Below are positions 14,115-18,001 of a stretch of DNA of 18,001 nt, piece after piece; the first letter of the stretch is position 1, and each line of letters starts with the position of its first letter. A program made the position numbers and the translations under genes. The notes below the pieces were generated by a model. That model made no database searches and was not told where the DNA came from. It saw only the letters and a list, made by a program, of their open reading frames with translations. Origin of the DNA: Bog-473 sp035534235. GTDB taxonomy: Bacteria > Actinomycetota > Acidimicrobiia > Acidimicrobiales > RAAP-2. The stretch spans positions 1 to 18,001 of the forward strand of contig DATLSH010000015.1 in NCBI GenBank assembly GCA_035534235.1, written 5' to 3'.

Positions 14115-15021
14115 GTGCCTGCACCGCCTCGGGCACGGTGGCGGTCCCGTAGTGGGCCAGGAAGAGCTCTTCGAGCGAGGGCTCGCGGCTGAGGAGCTCG
14201 TGGACCCCTGTGTTCGCTAGCACCTTGAGGAGCGGCTCGACGGCCCCCTGCACCTGGCAGCGCACCACGCGCCCGTTGACTTGGACCCCGCTGACGCCGG
14301 GGACCCTGGTCAGATCGGGCACCGACCCGTCGAAGGTGGCCTCGACGCTGAGGGACGAGAGGTGGCGCATTTCGGCCAGAGTCCCCAGGTCGACCAGGAT
14401 CCCGTTGCGCAGTATCCCCACCCGGTCGCAGAGCGCTTCGACCTCCGAGAGGATGTGGGAGGACAGGAAGACGGTCTGGCCGCGCTCCTTGGCCTCGAAG
14501 ACGCTGTGGCGGAAGGCCTGCTCCATGAGCGGGTCGAGACCGCTCGTGGGCTCGTCGAGGAGCAGGAGATCGGCCCGGGCCATGAGGCCGGCGATGAGGA
14601 TGAGCTTCTGGCGGTTTCCCTTGGAATAGGCCCGGACCTTCTTGGACGGGTCGAGGTCGAAGCGCGCAATGAGCTCGCCCCGGTACGGCGCATCGACCTG
14701 ACCCTGGACCTGCCCCAGGAGGTGCAGTGTCTCGGCACCGGTGAGCGATGGCCACAGGCTGGCTTCGCCCGGCACGTAGGCCAGGCGACGGTGCGCCTCG
14801 ACCGTCTGGTGCCGGCTGTCGAGGCCGAAGATCTCCGCCCGGCCCGCCGTCGGGTGGATCAGGCCCAGCAGCAACCGTATGGTCGTGGACTTCCCGGCGC
14901 CGTTGGGCCCGAGGTAACCGAGCACCTCGCCGTGAGCCACCTCGAGCGTGAGGTTGCTCAGGGCATCGACGGGCCCGTAGCGCTTGGTCAGGCCCTCCGT
15001 GCGGATGGCGTTCGTCGTCAT
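14104..15021 (-). CDS. ABC transporter ATP-binding protein
   Basis: A 305-residue ATPase of the exporter type. Walker A is GPNGAGKST (residues ~39-47), the signature is YSKGNRQK in place of LSGGQ (a variant known in this drug-exporter branch), Walker B is LLLLDEPTSGLD and the switch histidine is in SSHILSE. The C-terminal ~80 residues (VEATFDGSVPDLTRVPGV to SLEELFLAHYG) form the usual exporter-type extension. The ATG at 15021 is preceded by a strong AGGAGG (complement of 15027-15032). It is the first gene of a five-gene minus-strand operon in which every junction overlaps. A palindrome just upstream probably controls the whole unit. Energy coupling for an unidentified, possibly toxic or lipid, substrate is the likely role. 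Confidence 0.93.
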   Translation of the reverse strand: MTTNAIRTEGLTKRYGPVDALSNLTLEVAHGEVLGYLGPNGAGKSTTIRLLLGLIHPTAGRAEIFGLDSRHQTVEAHRRLAYVPGEASLWPSLTGAETLHLLGQVQGQVDAPYRGELIARFDLDPSKKVRAYSKGNRQKLILIAGLMARADLLLLDEPTSGLDPLMEQAFRHSVFEAKERGQTVFLSSHILSEVEALCDRVGILRNGILVDLGTLAEMRHLSSLSVEATFDGSVPDLTRVPGVSGVQVNGRVVRCQVQGAVEPLLKVLANTGVHELLSREPSLEELFLAHYGTATVPEAVQAHAD

Positions 15022-15038
15022 GGGTACCTCCTGATGGT

Positions 15039-15054
15039 TTCAGTATTGACTGAA
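15039..15054. promoter_or_regulatory. palindromic candidate operator of the ABC operon
   Basis: TTCAGT (15039-15044) and ACTGAA (15049-15054) form a perfect 6-bp inverted repeat around ATTG. It lies 6 bases beyond the AGGAGG of the ABC ATPase gene, in a locally AT-richer patch, where a regulator would block transcription. On the minus strand TTGGCC and TACTGA are 17 bases apart around it, a weak promoter match. The GbsR/MarR-type protein of the same operon is the obvious candidate ligand. Confidence 0.55.
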
Positions 15055-15086
15055 TGCTGCGTGGCCAATAGAGCCCAAGGTCCCGT

Positions 15087-15114
15087 CCGGGCCTCCGGGC
15101 CTCCGGGCCTCCGG
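15087..15114. repeat. 8-bp tandem repeat, 3.5 copies
   Basis: The unit CCGGGCCT occurs three times without mismatch (15087-15094, 15095-15102, 15103-15110), followed by a half unit CCGG. It lies between the divergent ABC operon and the DoxX-family gene. Copy-number change would alter promoter spacing but no protein frame. Confidence 0.9.
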
Positions 15115-15192
15115 TCCCCGGGGCCGGGGTACGTTGCCCTGACAATGAGCGAAGATCAGGAACACCATGCCCGGAGGGGAGAAGAAGGCTCC

Positions 15193-15825
15193 ATGACGAC
15201 GACTCCCGGCCCGGCCCCGTCACGGGACCACGGGGGGTTCTTCTCCGGACGGCTGCAGGCCAGGCAACGCCCAGTCGATCCCGCCCGTGAGCACCTCAGC
15301 GTGTCGGAGTGGCTGTTCCGGTCCGCCCCGGCCGGTGCTCTCTGGCTCGTCGTCCGGCTCTGGATCGGCTGGCGGTGGGCCGACGCCAGCTACCAGAAGA
15401 TCTGGGGCTCCGACAGGCGGGGGTTCTGGTTCGGCGGAGGCGCCGTGAAGGGGTTCGCCCTGGTTGGGGTGGCCCGGTCCCACGGGACCCAGCCCGAGGT
15501 GGCCTACGGGTGGTGGGCCGCGTTCCTGCACAACTTTGTGGCCCCCAACGCCGCCTGGTTGGCCAAGGTGGTCTCCCTCGGAGAATTCGCCGTCGGCCTC
15601 GGCCTGATCCTCGGGCTCTTCGTGGGCATCGCCGCCACGGCCGGGGTGACCCTGAACGTGACCTTCATGCTGAGCGGGGTGGCCTGGGTCAACCCGGTCT
15701 ACGCGCTCGCCGGTGTGCTCCTCATGCTGGCCTGGCGCAACGCCGGCCTTATCGGGCTCGACCATTGGGCCCTGCCGGCGATGGGCCTCCCCTCGCACCC
15801 GGGCAGCCTCTTCCGGCGCCGTTGA
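15193..15825 (+). CDS. DoxX-family membrane protein
   Basis: A 210-residue membrane protein of the DoxX/DoxD group, whose members include the large subunit of thiosulfate:quinone oxidoreductase and many uncharacterised redox-linked proteins. About four hydrophobic helices are seen (roughly 46-63, 127-148, 150-166 and 168-186). The conserved block LVVRLWIGWRWADASYQKIWG is the usual first-helix motif, and FLHNFVAPNAAWLAKVVSLGEFAVGLGLILG the second. The start is the ATG at 15193, which has AGAAGG six bases upstream; an in-frame ATG at 15145 would add 16 charged residues and has no ribosome binding site. It is transcribed divergently from the ABC operon across an intergenic region with a palindrome and a short tandem repeat. 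The electron donor and partner are unknown. Nothing terminator-like is seen in the 24-base convergent gap that follows. Confidence 0.87.
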   Translation: MTTTPGPAPSRDHGGFFSGRLQARQRPVDPAREHLSVSEWLFRSAPAGALWLVVRLWIGWRWADASYQKIWGSDRRGFWFGGGAVKGFALVGVARSHGTQPEVAYGWWAAFLHNFVAPNAAWLAKVVSLGEFAVGLGLILGLFVGIAATAGVTLNVTFMLSGVAWVNPVYALAGVLLMLAWRNAGLIGLDHWALPAMGLPSHPGSLFRRR

Positions 15826-15849
15826 ATCCCCACGCCGTGTGCCGGCCCT

Positions 15850-18001
15850 TCACTGGGCGATGAAGTCACGCAGGGCGTCGGCCAGCTCATGGCGGCGGGT
15901 GACCCCGAGCTTCTGGTACGTCCGATGGAGGCGGTTCTCGATGGTCCGGACCGAGAGGTGCATCCGGCCGGCGATCTCCTTGTCGGAGCTCCCGTCCACC
16001 GCTTGGAGCGCCGTGTCGAGTTCGGCCGGCGTCAACAGGGACCGGGCCCAGATGGTCCCGACCAGTGGTGTCACCGCCCCCTCGCAGCGGCCCAGCAGAC
16101 GCCTCGCCCTGTGCTCCACGGCGGTCGCCTCCCGGGTGTCGCCATGGCGGCGCAGGAGCACGGCGGCCTCGCCGAGCGCCTCGGCGGCGAAGAGGAGTGC
16201 ACCGAGGCCTTCGAAATCGGCCGACGCCCCCTCCAGTTCTTTGACGCTCTTGGAGTAGACGGCGCGCACGTACCGGGCCCGGGCGGCCACCAGCTCGCCG
16301 TCGATTGCGGCGGCCAGTGCATCCAGGCGATCGGTGACCTGGCGGGCCCGGCCCAGGCGGGCCAGGCCGTGCAGCGCCCTGGACTCACCGGTGCCGTCCC
16401 CGATCTCCCGGCCGAGGTCGGCCGAGGCCTGCAGGTGCCGGCGGGCGGCCCCCAGGTCCCCCCCGGCCGACGCCACCCAGCAGCGAGCCTGCAGGATGTC
16501 CGTCTCGTCCCCCCCCAGGTTCTGCGGGAGGCCGAGGGCGTCCATTTCGGCCATGGTCGACTCCGCCCGCACGGCCTGCCCGGACAGGGCGAGGGCCATG
16601 GCGGCAGCGGCATAGGGCCACCGGGCGGCGGCGGGGCGCCCCAGCTCCAAGAACAGCGAGTAGGAGGACCGGGCTTCGAGGTAGGCGCTCTGCACGCGGC
16701 CCTGACTGAGGTAGAGGGCGGCAAAGGCGGAGGCGACGATGGCTCTCTCGTCGGCCGGTTGCGCCATGGCGCCGACGTGGACCGACGAGAGGAGATCCTC
16801 CGCTTCGCCCAGTCGCCCCAGGTTGAGGAGCGCGGCGGACCGGTTCCCGTACAGGTTCCAACGGACGTCCGCCTGCGCGGTGTCGGTGCCACCCTCGCCT
16901 CCGGCGTGCGGGCTGAGGATCTCCAGGGCATCGTCCAGGCGACCGACGCGGGTCAGCGCACGGCCGAGCACCCCCCGTAGCGCCGTGTGCGGCGCGGCGC
17001 GCGAATCATCAAGGAGGCCCGGAACGGTTTCGAGCGCATGGCGCGGCCCGCGGGCGATGCTCCGGAGGTACACCTGGCGGGCCAGCAGCTCGTCGCGCAG
17101 GGAGGGGTCGCCGACGACGAGGGAGAGCTCGTCAATCTTCCGGGAGTCGGCTCGGCCCCGCAGGAAGATGGCGTTGTCGAAGCGGAGCACGGCCACCCGG
17201 ACTCTTTCGGACTCGCTCACCGCGTCCGCTTCGAGCGCGACCAATTCGCGATCAGCCTGCTCGGGCCGGCCCCGGAGGTGGGCCGTCTCGGCGGCCAGCA
17301 GTCGGGCCTCGAAGCGATCCCCCTTGTCGATGGCGGCGCGGGCGAGGCGTTCGGTGAGGGAATGATCGTGCCTGATCCGGGCCGCCTGCGCCCCGGCCAG
17401 GAGGAGCTCAGCGCTGCCGCCACCGCCGACGAGGCGCAACGATGCCTGGAGCAGCGTGTCCTCCCGGCGCCGCCCCACCGACGCTTCAGCCAGCGAGCGG
17501 GCCAGGACGCGCTCGCGGCGGGCGCCGATGCCGGCCCGCACCACTTCCCCGTACACGGGATGCGCCATGCCGATGCGGAGGCGGCGCCCCTCCAAGCTGC
17601 TCGTGATCAGACCCCTGTCCTCAAGGGACTTGACGGCCGCCGGATCGGCCAGCTTGTCCAGCGTCGATTGGCAGAGGGGCTGGCCCAGAGCAGTGAGCTC
17701 CATCGCCTCGCGCTCGGGCGCGGTCAGCTCGCCGAAGCGCAGGGAAACCAATTCCACCAGGCGGGCCGTGGGACGCAAACCATCCTGAAGCCGCCAGCTC
17801 CCGCTCTTGGCGCTCAAGGCGCCCGCCTCCATGGCCCCCGTCACCAGCTCGCGGAGGAACAGTGGGTTGCCAAGGGACCGCTCGGCGAACTGGCGCACCG
17901 AGGCCGGGTCCACCGGGCCTCCGAGCACCGAGACCAGGATGTCCTCAATGAGATCGTCGTCGAGCGGGCTCAGTTCGACGCGCTCGACCAAGTCGTCCTT
18001 C
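15850..18001 (-). CDS. LuxR-type transcriptional regulator with STAND ATPase/TPR-like architecture (partial, N-terminus outside window)
   Basis: The visible ~717 codons run open to the window edge, so the start and probably the P-loop ATPase part lie beyond 18001. The first ~160 visible residues (VERVELSPLDDDLIEDIL, RSLGNPLFLRELV, LVSLRFGELTAPEREAMELTALG, GMAHPVYGEVV) match the lid and winged-helix portion that follows the ATPase core in large LuxR/MalT-like regulators. A long alanine-rich helical region follows, probably TPR-like repeats. The last ~60 residues are a LuxR DNA-binding domain: LTPAELDTALQAVDGSSDKEIAGRMHLSVRTIENRLHRTYQKLGV. Such proteins bind an inducer through the repeat region and activate nearby genes. 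No target is obvious here; the DoxX gene is convergent. Confidence 0.9.
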   Translation of the reverse strand, partial: KDDLVERVELSPLDDDLIEDILVSVLGGPVDPASVRQFAERSLGNPLFLRELVTGAMEAGALSAKSGSWRLQDGLRPTARLVELVSLRFGELTAPEREAMELTALGQPLCQSTLDKLADPAAVKSLEDRGLITSSLEGRRLRIGMAHPVYGEVVRAGIGARRERVLARSLAEASVGRRREDTLLQASLRLVGGGGSAELLLAGAQAARIRHDHSLTERLARAAIDKGDRFEARLLAAETAHLRGRPEQADRELVALEADAVSESERVRVAVLRFDNAIFLRGRADSRKIDELSLVVGDPSLRDELLARQVYLRSIARGPRHALETVPGLLDDSRAAPHTALRGVLGRALTRVGRLDDALEILSPHAGGEGGTDTAQADVRWNLYGNRSAALLNLGRLGEAEDLLSSVHVGAMAQPADERAIVASAFAALYLSQGRVQSAYLEARSSYSLFLELGRPAAARWPYAAAAMALALSGQAVRAESTMAEMDALGLPQNLGGDETDILQARCWVASAGGDLGAARRHLQASADLGREIGDGTGESRALHGLARLGRARQVTDRLDALAAAIDGELVAARARYVRAVYSKSVKELEGASADFEGLGALLFAAEALGEAAVLLRRHGDTREATAVEHRARRLLGRCEGAVTPLVGTIWARSLLTPAELDTALQAVDGSSDKEIAGRMHLSVRTIENRLHRTYQKLGVTRRHELADALRDFIAQ

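Noticed and set aside
12759..14192. Plus-strand open frame of 477 codons across the permease gene
   Set aside because: Gln/Gly/His/Arg-rich antisense frame without motifs; the minus strand encodes a convincing multi-helix permease.
14612..14635. ABC signature reads YSKGNRQK rather than LSGGQ
   Set aside because: This variant is known in the drug-exporter branch of ABC ATPases, so it is not evidence of novelty or inactivity.

Overview
This is an 18 kb piece of a GC-rich chromosome. The likely source is an actinobacterium, perhaps Acidimicrobiia or a mycobacteria-like lineage. The basis is high GC, frequent GTG starts, 4-base start/stop overlaps, a WS/DGAT acyltransferase, a DUF5808 protein, and a six-helix HAMP adenylate cyclase of the type known from mycobacteria. 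No rRNA, tRNA or CRISPR array was seen. The taxonomic placement is inference.

Layout. 1-1056: an IS5-family insertion sequence abuts the last ~44 codons of a destroyed acyl-CoA synthetase gene. 1121-2518: a WS/DGAT wax ester/triacylglycerol synthase, probably once partnered with that synthetase. 2541-4489 (minus): N-carbamoylputrescine amidase and agmatine deiminase, overlapping by 4 bases; together they convert agmatine to putrescine. 4598-5287: an ArsR-type repressor whose start codon lies inside a double palindrome, followed by a decayed SRPBCC/AHSA1 gene. 5341-7762: a recognisable promoter followed by a four-gene plus-strand run: two-domain VOC protein, truncated beta-lactamase-like remnant, DsrE-family protein, SAM methyltransferase. 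7810-10015 (minus): PaaI-type thioesterase and a membrane adenylate/guanylate cyclase broken by a one-base frameshift. 10046-10083: a perfect 15-bp hairpin in a divergent intergenic region. 10189-11199: an alpha/beta hydrolase whose tail runs out of frame through what looks like the 3' end of a lost VOC gene. 11247-15021 (minus): a tightly overlapping operon of ABC ATPase, ABC permease, GbsR/MarR-type regulator, DUF5808 protein and pyridoxamine-phosphate-oxidase-like protein, with a palindrome just upstream of the ATPase ribosome binding site. 15193-15825: a DoxX-family membrane protein, divergent from the operon. 15850-18001 (minus): a large LuxR-type regulator with STAND/TPR-like architecture, cut by the window edge.

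Two themes stand out. First, several genes here are decayed or truncated (acyl-CoA synthetase, AHSA1, beta-lactamase-like, VOC tail, cyclase). Two of these lesions are single-base losses in G runs, which could be real or could be sequencing errors. Second, palindromic candidate operators sit at two regulator-linked promoters. I found no clear signature of a wholly new defence or mobile system. The best candidate for an undescribed functional unit is the ABC exporter / GbsR-like regulator / DUF5808 / PPOX-like operon.
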